Positions 7,847 through 15,707 of a DNA stretch of 36,855 bases are shown one piece after another. The DNA is from Pseudomonas reactans. GTDB lineage: Bacteria; Pseudomonadota; Gammaproteobacteria; Pseudomonadales; Pseudomonadaceae. The notes under the pieces are model-generated. The model did no database searches and was not told where the DNA came from. It saw only the letters and a list, made by a program, of their open reading frames with translations. Position numbers and translations under genes: made by a program. The first letter of the stretch is position 1. Each line of letters begins with the position of its first letter. Location of the stretch: the NCBI RefSeq assembly GCF_013385825.1, contig NZ_JACAPG010000016.1, positions 1 through 36,855 on the forward strand, written 5' to 3'.

Positions 7847-8587
7847 ATGGATCATGTCGATCACATTCTGATCGTCGATGACGACCGGGAGATCCGCGAA
7901 CTGGTAGGCAACTACCTGAAGAAAAACGGCATGCGCACCACCGTGGTCGCCGACGGCCGCCAAATGCGCAGCTTCCTCGACACCACTCCCGTGGACCTGA
8001 TCGTGCTGGACATCATGATGCCCGGTGACGACGGCCTGCAGCTGTGCCGCGAACTGCGGGTGGGCAAGCACAAGGCCACGCCGGTACTGATGCTCACCGC
8101 GCGCAACGATGAAACCGACCGCATCATCGGCCTGGAAATGGGCGCCGACGACTACCTGGTCAAACCTTTCGCCGCCCGTGAATTGCTCGCGCGGATCAAC
8201 GCCGTGTTGCGCCGCACGCGGATGCTCCCGCCGAACCTGGTGGTCAGCGAAACCGGACGGCTGATCCGCTTTGGCCGCTGGCGCCTGGACACCACCGCCC
8301 GCCACCTGCTTGACGAAGACCACACCCTGGTGGCCTTGAGCGGTGCCGAATACCGCTTGTTGCGGGTGTTCCTCGACCACCCTCAGCGCGTGCTCAACCG
8401 CGACCAGTTGCTCAACCTGACACAAGGCCGCGATGCCGACCTGTTCGACCGCTCCATCGACCTGCTGGTGAGCCGCCTGCGCCAACGCCTGCTGGATGAC
8501 GCCCGCGAACCGGCCTACATCAAGACCGTGCGCAGCGAGGGTTACGTGTTTTCGCTGCCGGTGGAAATCCTCGGGGCCGAGCAATGA
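7847..8587 (+). CDS. OmpR-family response regulator
   Basis: This 246-residue regulator has a receiver domain (residues 5-120) with acidic pocket D11-D13, phospho-acceptor D55 in VLDIMMPG, T84 and K106 in LVKPF, then a winged-helix DNA-binding domain (about 140-240) with LSGAEYRLLRVFLDHP and IKTVRSEGYVFSLP. All activation residues are present. Its end overlaps the kinase gene by 4 bases (ATGA), so the two form an operon. The group resembles OmpR/EnvZ-like pairs, but I cannot name the signal. The AACGAGGAAGGCAGC leader gives a good ribosome site. Confidence 0.93.
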   Translation: MDHVDHILIVDDDREIRELVGNYLKKNGMRTTVVADGRQMRSFLDTTPVDLIVLDIMMPGDDGLQLCRELRVGKHKATPVLMLTARNDETDRIIGLEMGADDYLVKPFAARELLARINAVLRRTRMLPPNLVVSETGRLIRFGRWRLDTTARHLLDEDHTLVALSGAEYRLLRVFLDHPQRVLNRDQLLNLTQGRDADLFDRSIDLLVSRLRQRLLDDAREPAYIKTVRSEGYVFSLPVEILGAEQ

Positions 8588-9888
8588 GTCTAAGGTTTCG
8601 CTGGCCGCGCACCCTGGCGTCACAACTGTCGCTGATCTTCCTGATCAGCCTGCTGTGTGCCCATGGCTTGTCCTTCAGTGCGCAGTTCTACGAGCGCTAT
8701 ATCAGCGCGCGCACTGCCATGCTGGGCAACCTGGAAAACGATGTGTCCACCTCGGTGGCAATCCTCGACCGGCTACCGGCCAACGAACGGGCCAGCTGGT
8801 TGCCGCGTCTGGACCGTCAGAACTACCGCTACCTGCTGAACGCCGGCGAGACCGGCGAACCGATGAGCAGCGATGATGTACCCATGGCCGCCACCTCCAT
8901 CGCAGACGCGCTGGGCGAACACTACGCGCTGACCTTTCGCGACATCCCCGGCATGCAGAAACACTTCCAGGCGCACCTGACCCTGGCCGACGGCAGCCCG
9001 ATCACGATCGACGTACGCCCCGCCGCCCTGCCCGTCGCCTACTGGCTGCCGGTGGTGCTGGTGTTACAACTGGCACTGTTGCTGGGCTGCACATGGATCG
9101 CCGTGCGCCTGGCCATCCGCCCACTGACCCGCCTGGCGCGTGCCGTGGAAACCCTCGACCCCAACGCTCACCCCACGCCGCTGGACGAAAAAGGCCCCAC
9201 CGAAGTCGCCCACGCCGCGGCCGCGTTCAACGAGATGCAAAAACGCATCGCCGAGTACCTCAAGGAACGCATGCAGATCCTGGCGGCGATTTCCCACGAC
9301 CTGCAAACCCCGATCACCCGCATGAAACTGCGCGCCGAATTCATGGAAGATTGCGTCGAACGCGACAAACTCTGGAGCGACCTGGGCGAAATGGAACACT
9401 TGGTGCGCGAAGGCGTGGCCTATGCGCGCAGCGTCCACGGCGCGACCGAAACCAGCCACCGGATCAACCTCGACGCCTTCCTCGATAGCCTGGTGTTCGA
9501 CTACCAGGACATGCACAAACAGGTCAGCCTCACGGGTAAAAGCGCCGTGGTGTTCGACACGCGCCCCCACGCCCTGCGCCGGGTGCTGGTGAATCTGGTG
9601 GACAACGCGTTGAAGTTTGCAGGCAGTGCCGAATTGGAAGTGGGCTCGACGGCGGACGGGGAATTGTCGATCAAGGTATTGGATCGTGGCCCGGGGATTG
9701 CCGAAGACGAACTGGTTCAGGTGATGCAGCCATTCTACCGCGTCGAAAGTTCACGCAATCGGGGCACCGGCGGCACCGGACTGGGGTTGGCGATTGCACA
9801 ACAACTGGCCGTGGCGATAGGCGGTTCGCTGACCCTGAGCAATCGACCACAAGGTGGGTTGTGTGCCGAGATACGCCTGGGGCTTTAA
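8584..9888 (+). CDS. Membrane sensor histidine kinase, partner of the upstream regulator
   Basis: This 434-residue kinase has two transmembrane segments (about 12-35 and 150-175) flanking a periplasmic sensor region of some 115 residues. A HAMP domain follows, then the HisKA H-box ISHDLQTPITRM with H238, N-box NLVDNALKFA, G1 DRGPGIAE and G2 GTGGTGLGLAIAQ. All motifs for autophosphorylation are intact. The start codon overlaps the regulator stop as ATGA. The periplasmic domain has no motif that I recognise, so the stimulus is open. Confidence 0.93.
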   Translation: MSLRFRWPRTLASQLSLIFLISLLCAHGLSFSAQFYERYISARTAMLGNLENDVSTSVAILDRLPANERASWLPRLDRQNYRYLLNAGETGEPMSSDDVPMAATSIADALGEHYALTFRDIPGMQKHFQAHLTLADGSPITIDVRPAALPVAYWLPVVLVLQLALLLGCTWIAVRLAIRPLTRLARAVETLDPNAHPTPLDEKGPTEVAHAAAAFNEMQKRIAEYLKERMQILAAISHDLQTPITRMKLRAEFMEDCVERDKLWSDLGEMEHLVREGVAYARSVHGATETSHRINLDAFLDSLVFDYQDMHKQVSLTGKSAVVFDTRPHALRRVLVNLVDNALKFAGSAELEVGSTADGELSIKVLDRGPGIAEDELVQVMQPFYRVESSRNRGTGGTGLGLAIAQQLAVAIGGSLTLSNRPQGGLCAEIRLGL

Positions 9889-9895
9889 GCCCCAG
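9877..9895 (+). terminator. Hairpin overlapping the kinase stop codon
   Basis: CTGGGGCT at 9877-9884 and AGCCCCAG at 9888-9895 form an 8-bp GC-rich stem with a TTA loop, spanning the TAA stop. No T-run follows, so intrinsic termination would be inefficient. It may instead protect the mRNA end. Confidence 0.45.
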
Positions 9896-9966
9896 AGACC
9901 GCCGCTATCGGCGCACGCCACAAATGCAAATTCCTGATATATCGCCCAACCCATGATTCAATATTT

Positions 9967-9981
9967 TAATAATTAGGTTAG
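9967..9981 (-). promoter_or_regulatory. Candidate LysR-type operator, copy 1 (before SsuD-like gene)
   Basis: Read on the minus strand this is CTAACCTAATTATTA, matching 14 of 15 bases with the site at 12155-12169. It lies 106 bases before the SsuD-like start. On the same strand it is preceded by GGTTCTAA, an element that also occurs at 13319-13326. Binding by the LysR protein at 12304-13209 is inference. Confidence 0.5.
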
Positions 9982-10035
9982 AACCAATCGGCATTTTACA
10001 GTCCCGGCTCCGCCCCCTACCTTGGAGGCGAATAA

Positions 10036-10059
10036 CCGACCCCCTGCCCGGTGGAGGTG
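10036..10059 (+). promoter_or_regulatory. C-rich/GGAGG leader module, copy 1
   Basis: CCGACCCC at 10036-10043, followed by a GG.GGAGG.G block ending near 10059, recurs in the leader of the binding-protein gene at 15649-15673. In both cases it starts 52-59 bases before the start codon. A short stem GTGTC (10057-10061)/GACAC (10072-10076) places the AAGG ribosome site at its 3' foot. Its role is unknown; a shared post-transcriptional control element is possible. Confidence 0.4.
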
Positions 10060-10087
10060 TCACTCAAGCACGACACAAGGACAGACC

Positions 10088-11176
10088 ATGAGCATCGAAT
10101 TCATCGGCTATATTGGCGGCCATCACGCTTCCGAAATCCACCCGCGCAGCGGCCCCACCCTGCAACCCGACTATGTCGAGACCGTGGCCCGCGCCCACGA
10201 GGAAGCCGGCTTCGACCGCGCACTGGTGGCCTTCCACTCCAACAGCCCGGACAGCACACTGATCGCCTCCCACGCCGCCAGCGTGACCGAAAAACTCCAA
10301 TTCCTCATCGCCCATCGCCCCGGTTTCGCCCAGCCCACCTTGGCCGCGCGCCAGTTCGCCACCCTGGATGTGTTCAACGGCGGGCGCACGGCCGTGCATA
10401 TCATCACCGGCGGCGACGACCGCGAACTGCGCGCCGACGGCAGCCATATCGGCAAGGACGAACGCTACGCCCGCACCGATGAATACCTGAGCGTGGTGCG
10501 CCAGGAATGGACCAGCGAACAGCCTTTTGACTTCAAGGGCACCTATTATCAGGTCGAAGGTGCGCACTCCACGGTGAAATCGCCGCAACAGCCGCACATC
10601 CCGCTGTACTTTGGTGGTTCGTCCAAAGCCGCGATCGAAGTGGCGGGCAAACACGCCGATGTGTACGCGCTGTGGGGCGAAACTTACGAGCAAGTGCGCG
10701 AGATCGTGACCCAGGTGCGTGCCGAAGCGGCCAAGCATGGGCGTACGATTCGCTTCAGTTTGTCGTTGCGGCCGATCCTTGCCGAGACCGAAGAGCTGGC
10801 GTGGGCACGGGCCGAGCGCATCTTGCAGCAGGCCACCGAGCTGGCCGAAAAAAATGGCTTTGTGCGGCGTGAACCGCCGAATGAAGGCTCGCGCCGGCTG
10901 CTCGCGGCGGCGGCGCAGGGATCGCGGCTGGATAAGCGTTTGTGGACCGGGATTGCGGGATTGCTCGGTGCACAGGGTAACTCCACCTCGCTGGTAGGCA
11001 CGGCGGAGCAAGTCGCGGAAGCGCTGGTGGATTACTACGATCTGGGGATCACCACGTTCCTGATTCGTGGGTTTGATCCGTTGAATGATGCCATTGACTA
11101 TGGCAAGCGCCTGATTCCTCTCACTCGCCAACTGATCGCTGAACGCGAACGCCAAGCCTCCGAAAAAGTCGCCTGA
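10088..11176 (+). CDS. SsuD-like FMNH2-dependent monooxygenase (LLM superfamily)
   Basis: This 362-residue luciferase-like monooxygenase would cleave C-S bonds of organosulfonates to release sulfite, using FMNH2 from a reductase that is not in this window. It shows IGYIGGHHASE at the start, the conserved ARQFATLDVFNGGRTAVHIITG segment in mid-barrel, and YFGGSSKAAIEVAGKHADVYALWGE. I use the ATG at 10088, preceded by AAGGACAG. An upstream in-frame TTG adds 22 residues with no family match. The length is slightly shorter than E. coli SsuD. Because the neighbouring genes deal with organosulfur compounds, a sulfonate or related substrate is likely, but which one cannot be told. Confidence 0.88.
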   Translation: MSIEFIGYIGGHHASEIHPRSGPTLQPDYVETVARAHEEAGFDRALVAFHSNSPDSTLIASHAASVTEKLQFLIAHRPGFAQPTLAARQFATLDVFNGGRTAVHIITGGDDRELRADGSHIGKDERYARTDEYLSVVRQEWTSEQPFDFKGTYYQVEGAHSTVKSPQQPHIPLYFGGSSKAAIEVAGKHADVYALWGETYEQVREIVTQVRAEAAKHGRTIRFSLSLRPILAETEELAWARAERILQQATELAEKNGFVRREPPNEGSRRLLAAAAQGSRLDKRLWTGIAGLLGAQGNSTSLVGTAEQVAEALVDYYDLGITTFLIRGFDPLNDAIDYGKRLIPLTRQLIAERERQASEKVA

Positions 11177-11185
11177 CACACCCAT

Positions 11186-11269
11186 TGTAGGAGCCGGCTT
11201 GCCGGCGATGAGGGCCTTGAGAGTAGTGCAAGATTCAAGGTCGCCATCGCCGGCAAGCCGGCTCCTACA
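11186..11269. repeat. REPIN (GGAGCCGGCTTGCCGGCGATG class)
   Basis: TGTAGGAGCCGGCTTGCCGG at the left and its exact inverse CCGGCAAGCCGGCTCCTACA at the right enclose a ~40-bp spacer. It sits between convergent genes just after the SsuD-like stop and may also act as a bidirectional transcription end. Confidence 0.88.
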
Positions 11270-11279
11270 CAGGTCCGTG

Positions 11280-12074
11280 TCAGTTCTTGTAGTCGGTATC
11301 ACTGCGCTCCAACTGCCGGATCAACGCATTCCAATGCCGCGCCACACCCGGTCCTTCGCCACTGGCAAACACCTTCGCCTGCTGCTCGACCTTCTCCACC
11401 ACCTCCTTCGGCGGGAAAATCAATTGCGCATTCCCCGCCGCCTGCGCCGCGACCTGGATATTGCACGCACGCTCCAACTGCTGCAGTTGCTGGAACGCAT
11501 GCTCCACGCTGACGCCCGCGGTCAACAACCCATGGTTACGCAGGATCATCACACTCTTGTCCCCCAGGTCCGCGACCAGGCGCTCGCGCTCGTCCAGGTC
11601 CAGGGCGACGCCTTCATACCCGTGGTACGCCACCCGCCCGGAGAAACCAATGGAGTGCTGGGAGATCGGCAGCAGGCCGTCTTTTTGCGCCGACACCGCG
11701 ATACCGTCGCGGGTGTGGGTGTGCAGCACCGCTTGCAGGTCGTGGCGTGCGCCGTGAATGGCGCTGTGGATCACATAGCCGGCATAGTTGATACCCAGGC
11801 CGGTTGGGTCATCGACGATGGTGCCGTCAAGGTCGACCTTGACCAGGTTGGACGCGCTGATTTCATCGAACAACAAGCCAAAGGCGTTGATCAGGAAATG
11901 CTCGTCCGGGCCCGGTACACGGGCGGAGAAGTGGGTGTAGATGTGGTCGGTCCACTTGTACAAGGCCGCCAGGCGATAGGCGGCGGCCAGTTTGACGCGC
12001 ACTTCCCATTCTTCCGGAGTGACGCGCTGGCGAACATTGGTGGAAACGCTGGAAATCGAGGTAACGCTGCTCAT
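11280..12074 (-). CDS. Class II aldolase/adducin family protein
   Basis: This 264-residue cytoplasmic protein has the class II aldolase fold with zinc-binding histidines in VLHTHTRDG and the later ILRNHGLLT motif. Residues around YTHFSARVPG and NYAGYVIHSAIHGAR are also typical of the family. Members cleave or isomerise small hydroxy-carbonyl phosphates or methylthio-sugars, but the specific reaction cannot be read here. AGGAAG stands 7 bases before ATG. It is flanked by organosulfur genes, and its promoter carries the same 15-bp motif as two of them, so a role in processing carbon skeletons left after sulfur removal is a reasonable inference. Confidence 0.88.
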   Translation of the reverse strand: MSSVTSISSVSTNVRQRVTPEEWEVRVKLAAAYRLAALYKWTDHIYTHFSARVPGPDEHFLINAFGLLFDEISASNLVKVDLDGTIVDDPTGLGINYAGYVIHSAIHGARHDLQAVLHTHTRDGIAVSAQKDGLLPISQHSIGFSGRVAYHGYEGVALDLDERERLVADLGDKSVMILRNHGLLTAGVSVEHAFQQLQQLERACNIQVAAQAAGNAQLIFPPKEVVEKVEQQAKVFASGEGPGVARHWNALIRQLERSDTDYKN

Positions 12075-12154
12075 GGCAAAACTTCCTGGATGGCCTTAAG
12101 GACTTCCAGGCAAGCCTAGGGGATGCAAAAAAATAATAAAAAGCACATTTTAAT

Positions 12155-12169
12155 CTAAGCTAATTATTA
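12155..12169 (+). promoter_or_regulatory. Candidate LysR-type operator, copy 2 (before class II aldolase gene)
   Basis: CTAAGCTAATTATTA lies 81 bases upstream of the aldolase start in a strongly AT-rich stretch (12126-12180). Its TAAT-N-ATTA core is symmetric. The orientation relative to the gene is the same as for copy 1. Confidence 0.5.
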
Positions 12170-12202
12170 TTTTTTTTCATAACCACCACAGCACCGCATC
12201 CC

Positions 12203-12288
12203 CTGTAGGAGCCCGGCTTGCCGGCGATGGCGTCCTTGAGCCATGCAAGTATCTCGGGGCCTCATCGCCGGCAAGCCGGCTCCTACAG
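12203..12288. repeat. REPIN (GGAGCCGGCTTGCCGGCGATG class)
   Basis: CTGTAGGAGCCCGGCTTGCC at the left faces GGCAAGCCGGCTCCTACAG at the right, with one extra C in the left arm. It is the same class as 11186-11269 and sits between the LysR gene stop and the aldolase promoter. Confidence 0.88.
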
Positions 12289-12303
12289 AGAGGGGTTCTG
12301 GGG

Positions 12304-13209
12304 TCAGGCGGCGTTACGGATCTTGTGCAGCGAGTTTGCGACCAGCTTGCCAAACGCATCCACCGGCCCCTGCAGGTTACCCAGGAAGTGCGGATAGATC
12401 AGCCACAAGTCCATCACCGGCTTGAAATCCTTGAGCGGCATCACCGCCAGTTGCTCACGGTGCGCGCTGCGCTCCAGCAGCGGGCGGGGCACCAGGCCAA
12501 GGCCGAGGCCATCCGCCACCAAGCCCAATTGCAGCTCAGTACCAAAAGTCTCCAGGTTCACCCGCAATGCCAGGCCCTGATCGGACAGGGTCCGCTGCAA
12601 CCCCGCACGGAAACCGCAGCCGTCCGGGTTGAGAATCCAGCCGTTCTGGTACACGTCCGCCAGCTTGCAGGGCTTCTTCGGCAACTGAGCCTTGGCGCAT
12701 ACCACCACCAGTTCCATCTTGCCGATAGACTCGCCGATGATGTTGTCCGGGAAGATCTTGCCCGCCGGGAACAACGCCGCCGCCGCATCCAACTCGCCGC
12801 GCTCGATCTTGCCGACCAATTGGCTGCCCCAGCCGGTGGCGACTTGGGCACGCAGGTCCGGGTATTCGGTGCGCAGGTGCTTGAGCGCATCCAGCAGCAC
12901 CACATCACCGATGGTCTGCGGCACCCCCAGGCGCAGCACGCCGGTGGGCGGTGCGTCGGTGGCCACCAGTTCACGCAGGGCATCCATCTCGCGCAGGATC
13001 AGCCGGCACTGCTCGTAGACGCGGGTGCCGATCAGCGTAGGCTTGAGCGGTTTGGTATTACGGTCGAACAACTCCACGCCCAGCGCCTGCTCGAAGTTCT
13101 GCACACGGCGGGTGATGGCCGGCTGGGTCAGTTGCAACGACTCGGCGGCATGGCTGATGGACTGGCAACGAATCACTTCGACAAAGGCATCGATATCGTC
13201 AATTTTCAT
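12304..13209 (-). CDS. LysR-type regulator, likely controlling the sulfur island
   Basis: This 301-residue LysR protein has an N-terminal HTH (SISHAAESLQLTQPAITRRVQNFE) and an effector domain with GVLRLGVPQTIGD. I start it at the ATG at 13209 (MKIDDIDAF), which gives the normal LysR N-terminus; 15 extra codons upstream are unlikely. It is divergent from the 3-mercaptopropionate dioxygenase gene across a 217-bp AT-rich region with a candidate binding motif. In P. aeruginosa, as I recall, a LysR gene (PA2601) has the same place beside PA2602/PA2603. The effector is probably a sulfur compound, but that is inference. Confidence 0.92.
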   Translation of the reverse strand: MKIDDIDAFVEVIRCQSISHAAESLQLTQPAITRRVQNFEQALGVELFDRNTKPLKPTLIGTRVYEQCRLILREMDALRELVATDAPPTGVLRLGVPQTIGDVVLLDALKHLRTEYPDLRAQVATGWGSQLVGKIERGELDAAAALFPAGKIFPDNIIGESIGKMELVVVCAKAQLPKKPCKLADVYQNGWILNPDGCGFRAGLQRTLSDQGLALRVNLETFGTELQLGLVADGLGLGLVPRPLLERSAHREQLAVMPLKDFKPVMDLWLIYPHFLGNLQGPVDAFGKLVANSLHKIRNAA

Positions 13210-13339
13210 TTGGGCCGCACATAGAGAACAGTCATTAAGATGTGTGCGAAGCATAGTTGCAGGAAAGCTATCTGGATAGCCCGTGCTGTGATCGATAACG
13301 TCTAACGCTATTCATACCGGTTCTAAATTACCTTCAGCT

Positions 13340-13354
13340 ATAAGCTAATCATTA
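13340..13354 (+). promoter_or_regulatory. Candidate LysR-type operator, copy 3 (lysR/dioxygenase gap)
   Basis: ATAAGCTAATCATTA lies 73 bases before the dioxygenase start and 131 bases before the LysR start. It matches 13 of 15 bases with copy 2. GGTTCTAA at 13319-13326 parallels the same element next to copy 1. The gap (13210-13426) holds no ORF. Confidence 0.5.
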
Positions 13355-13426
13355 AAAAATAGCATATTAACTATAAACATTATGCTTAGATAAACCCATC
13401 ACCAGCGACCACACCATGGAATTGTC

Positions 13427-14038
13427 ATGACCCAGGCCAAGCACCCCGAAAGACTCAGAGCCTTCATCGGCGCCCTGGCGGAATTGATCGACGGCAATCC
13501 ACGCGAAGGCGACCTGTTGCACCGGGGCGGCAAGCTGCTGGCGCAACTGGTCAGCCATGATGACTGGCTCCCCGATGCGTTCGCCCAGCCCGACCCCGAG
13601 CGTTATCAGCAATTTCTGCTGCATGCCGACTCGCGCCAGCGTTTCAGCATCGTCAGTTTTGTGTGGGGGCCGGGGCAAAGCACGCCGATTCATGATCACC
13701 GCGTATGGGGCCTGATCGGCATGCTGCGCGGTGCGGAATTCTCCCAAGGCTTCGAGCGCGCACCGGATGGCCGCCTGGTGGCTGAAGGCAAGCCGATCCA
13801 GTTGGTACCGGGCCAGGTTGAAGCCGTGTCGCCCAAGGTCGGTGACATCCACCAAGTCAGCAATGCCCACAGCGACCAAGTGTCCATCAGCATCCACGTG
13901 TACGGCGCCAATATCGGTGCGGTGCGCCGCGCGGTGTACCAGCCCGACGGCAGCGAGAAACTGTTTATCTCCGGTTATTCCAACGCCTTCCTCCCGAATA
14001 TCTGGGATTTGTCCAAAGAAAAGAGCCCTGCCCTATGA
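13427..14038 (+). CDS. 3-mercaptopropionate dioxygenase (cysteine dioxygenase-type cupin)
   Basis: This 203-residue non-heme iron cupin oxidises the thiol of 3-mercaptopropionate, and less well cysteine, to a sulfinate. The iron ligands H89 and H91 (PIHDHRVWG) and H142 (GDIHQVSN) are all present, as are S155-H157-Y159 (SISIHVY) and R168. Positions and residues agree with what I remember of the P. aeruginosa enzyme (PA2602). The numbering match supports the start chosen, although the Shine-Dalgarno site is poor. It overlaps the rhodanese gene by 4 bases (ATGA). Divergence from a LysR gene suggests thiol-responsive induction. Confidence 0.94.
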   Translation: MTQAKHPERLRAFIGALAELIDGNPREGDLLHRGGKLLAQLVSHDDWLPDAFAQPDPERYQQFLLHADSRQRFSIVSFVWGPGQSTPIHDHRVWGLIGMLRGAEFSQGFERAPDGRLVAEGKPIQLVPGQVEAVSPKVGDIHQVSNAHSDQVSISIHVYGANIGAVRRAVYQPDGSEKLFISGYSNAFLPNIWDLSKEKSPAL

Positions 14039-15618
14039 CCACCGCATCCACCCGCAGCTTTGCCCAGCTTCGCCAGGCCCTGTTGGACCATCAAGAAGTC
14101 GCCCTGATCGACGTGCGCGAAGAGGCGCCGTTTGCCGAATCCCACCCGCTGTTCGCCGCAAACATCCCGCTGTCCAAACTGGAACTGGAGGTGTATTCAC
14201 GCATTCCACGGCGTGACACCCAGGTCACCGTCTACGACAACGGCGAAGGCCTGGCGGCCCGTGCTGTCGAGCGCCTGGTCGCCTTGGGCTACACCCAGGT
14301 CAGCCTGCTTGAAGGCGGGTTGGACGGTTGGCGCAAGGCCGGTGGCGAGCTGTTCATCGATGTGAACGTGCCGAGCAAGGCGTTTGGTGAACTGGTGGAA
14401 AGCGAGCGGCACACACCGTCACTGGCCGCCGAAGAAGTACAGGCCCTGCTCGACAGCCAGGCCGACGTGGTGGTGCTCGACGCACGGCGTTTCGACGAAT
14501 ACCAGACCATGAGCATTCCCACCGGCATCAGCGTGCCCGGTGCCGAGTTGGTGTTGCGCGCCCGCGAGCTGGCGCCGGACCCGGCCACCCGCATCATCGT
14601 CAACTGCGCCGGGCGCACCCGCAGCATTATCGGCACCCAGTCACTGATCAATGCCGGCGTGGCCAACCCGGTGTCGGCGCTGCGCAACGGCACCATCGGC
14701 TGGACCCTGGCCGGGCAGAAACTCGCCCATGGCCAGGCGCGGCGTTTTGCGCCGACCTCGGAAGAGCATCGCCAGGTCGCCGCCGCCGATGCGCGCCGGG
14801 TTGCCGACAAGGCTCGCGTAGGCCGCGCCACCCTGGTCGATCTGCAGGCCTGGCAGCAGGAAGCGACGCGTACCACCTACCTTTTCGACGTGCGCACGCC
14901 GGAAGAGTTTGAAGCCGGGCATCTGCCAGACGCACGCTCCACGCCCGGCGGCCAGTTGGTGCAGGAAACCGACCACGTCGCCAGTGTGCGTGGCGCACGG
15001 CTGGTACTCGCGGATGACGACGGCGTGCGCGCCAACATGTCCGCCTCCTGGCTGGCACAGCTGGGTTGGGAAGTTTACGTACTGGATAACCTGCAACCCA
15101 CGCACTTCAGCGAGAAAGGCGCCTGGATCGCGCCAGTCCCGGCGCCCGCCCAAGCCGAACTGATCAGCCCACACACCCTCGTCGACTGGCTCGGCCATGG
15201 CGACACCGTGGTGCTGGACTTCACCGCCAGCGCCAACTACGTGAAACGTCACATCCCCGGTGCCTGGTGGGTGCTGCGCGCACAACTGCCCCAGGCCCTG
15301 GCCAAGGTGCCCGCCGCCCAACGCTACGTGCTGACCTGCGGTAGCAGCCAGTTGGCGCGCCTGGCGGTGGCGGAAGTCGAAGCCCTCACCGGCAAGCAGG
15401 TGTTCTTGCTACAGGACGGCACCGCCGGCTGGATCAACGCGCAACTGCCGCTGGAAGAAGGTGAAACTCAGTTGGCCTCACCGCGCATCGACCGCTACCG
15501 CCGCCCGTACGAAGGCACCGACAACCCCAAGGAAGCCATGCAGGCCTATCTGGACTGGGAATTCGGCTTGGTCGACCAACTGGCGCGCGACGGTACCCAT
15601 GGTTTCTACGTGATCTGA
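14035..15618 (+). CDS. Four-domain rhodanese-type sulfurtransferase
   Basis: This 527-residue protein has four tandem rhodanese domains (about 1-120, 125-255, 260-365 and 370-500). Only the second (IVNCAGRTRS, C191) and fourth (YVLTCGSSQLARL, C435) keep an active-site cysteine in the loop. In the first (TVYDNGEGLAA) and third (VLADDDGVRAN) the cysteine is replaced by aspartate-rich loops. The protein lacks a signal peptide, so it probably acts in the cytoplasm on sulfane sulfur. It is translationally coupled to the thiol dioxygenase, the same pair I recall as PA2602-PA2603, and may handle persulfide or sulfite made from thiol oxidation. The donor and acceptor are unknown. Confidence 0.9.
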   Translation: MTTASTRSFAQLRQALLDHQEVALIDVREEAPFAESHPLFAANIPLSKLELEVYSRIPRRDTQVTVYDNGEGLAARAVERLVALGYTQVSLLEGGLDGWRKAGGELFIDVNVPSKAFGELVESERHTPSLAAEEVQALLDSQADVVVLDARRFDEYQTMSIPTGISVPGAELVLRARELAPDPATRIIVNCAGRTRSIIGTQSLINAGVANPVSALRNGTIGWTLAGQKLAHGQARRFAPTSEEHRQVAAADARRVADKARVGRATLVDLQAWQQEATRTTYLFDVRTPEEFEAGHLPDARSTPGGQLVQETDHVASVRGARLVLADDDGVRANMSASWLAQLGWEVYVLDNLQPTHFSEKGAWIAPVPAPAQAELISPHTLVDWLGHGDTVVLDFTASANYVKRHIPGAWWVLRAQLPQALAKVPAAQRYVLTCGSSQLARLAVAEVEALTGKQVFLLQDGTAGWINAQLPLEEGETQLASPRIDRYRRPYEGTDNPKEAMQAYLDWEFGLVDQLARDGTHGFYVI

Positions 15619-15648
15619 CGGTATGCCCTTGCCGGGCCATCCCAACAG

Positions 15649-15704
15649 CCGACCCCTTCTCCAGGCGGAGGCGACTGCAACCTACCCCTTAGCCTGGAGC
15701 CTCC
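15649..15704 (+). promoter_or_regulatory. Leader with alternative RNA pairings over the ribosome site, module copy 2
   Basis: The module CCGACCCC...GGAGG (15649-15671) shared with 10036-10059 continues into a structured leader. CTCCAGGC (15659-15666) can pair perfectly with GCCTGGAG (15692-15699), hiding the GGAG ribosome site. GGAGGC (15667-15672) can pair with GCCTCC (15699-15704). CTCC (15659-15662) can instead pair locally with GGAG (15667-15670), which would free the ribosome site. These pairings compete, as in a translational switch. No ligand or known riboswitch class is recognised. Confidence 0.45.
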
Positions 15705-15707
15705 CTC

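Noticed and set aside
9961..10087. A sigma-54 promoter before the SsuD-like gene, as in sfn regulons
   Set aside because: No GG-N10-GC match to the -24/-12 pattern with TGGCAC and TTGC could be found.
12126..12180. AT-rich stretch as an integration site or phage attachment site
   Set aside because: No tRNA, integrase or direct repeats flank it. It is better explained as the aldolase promoter with the shared motif.
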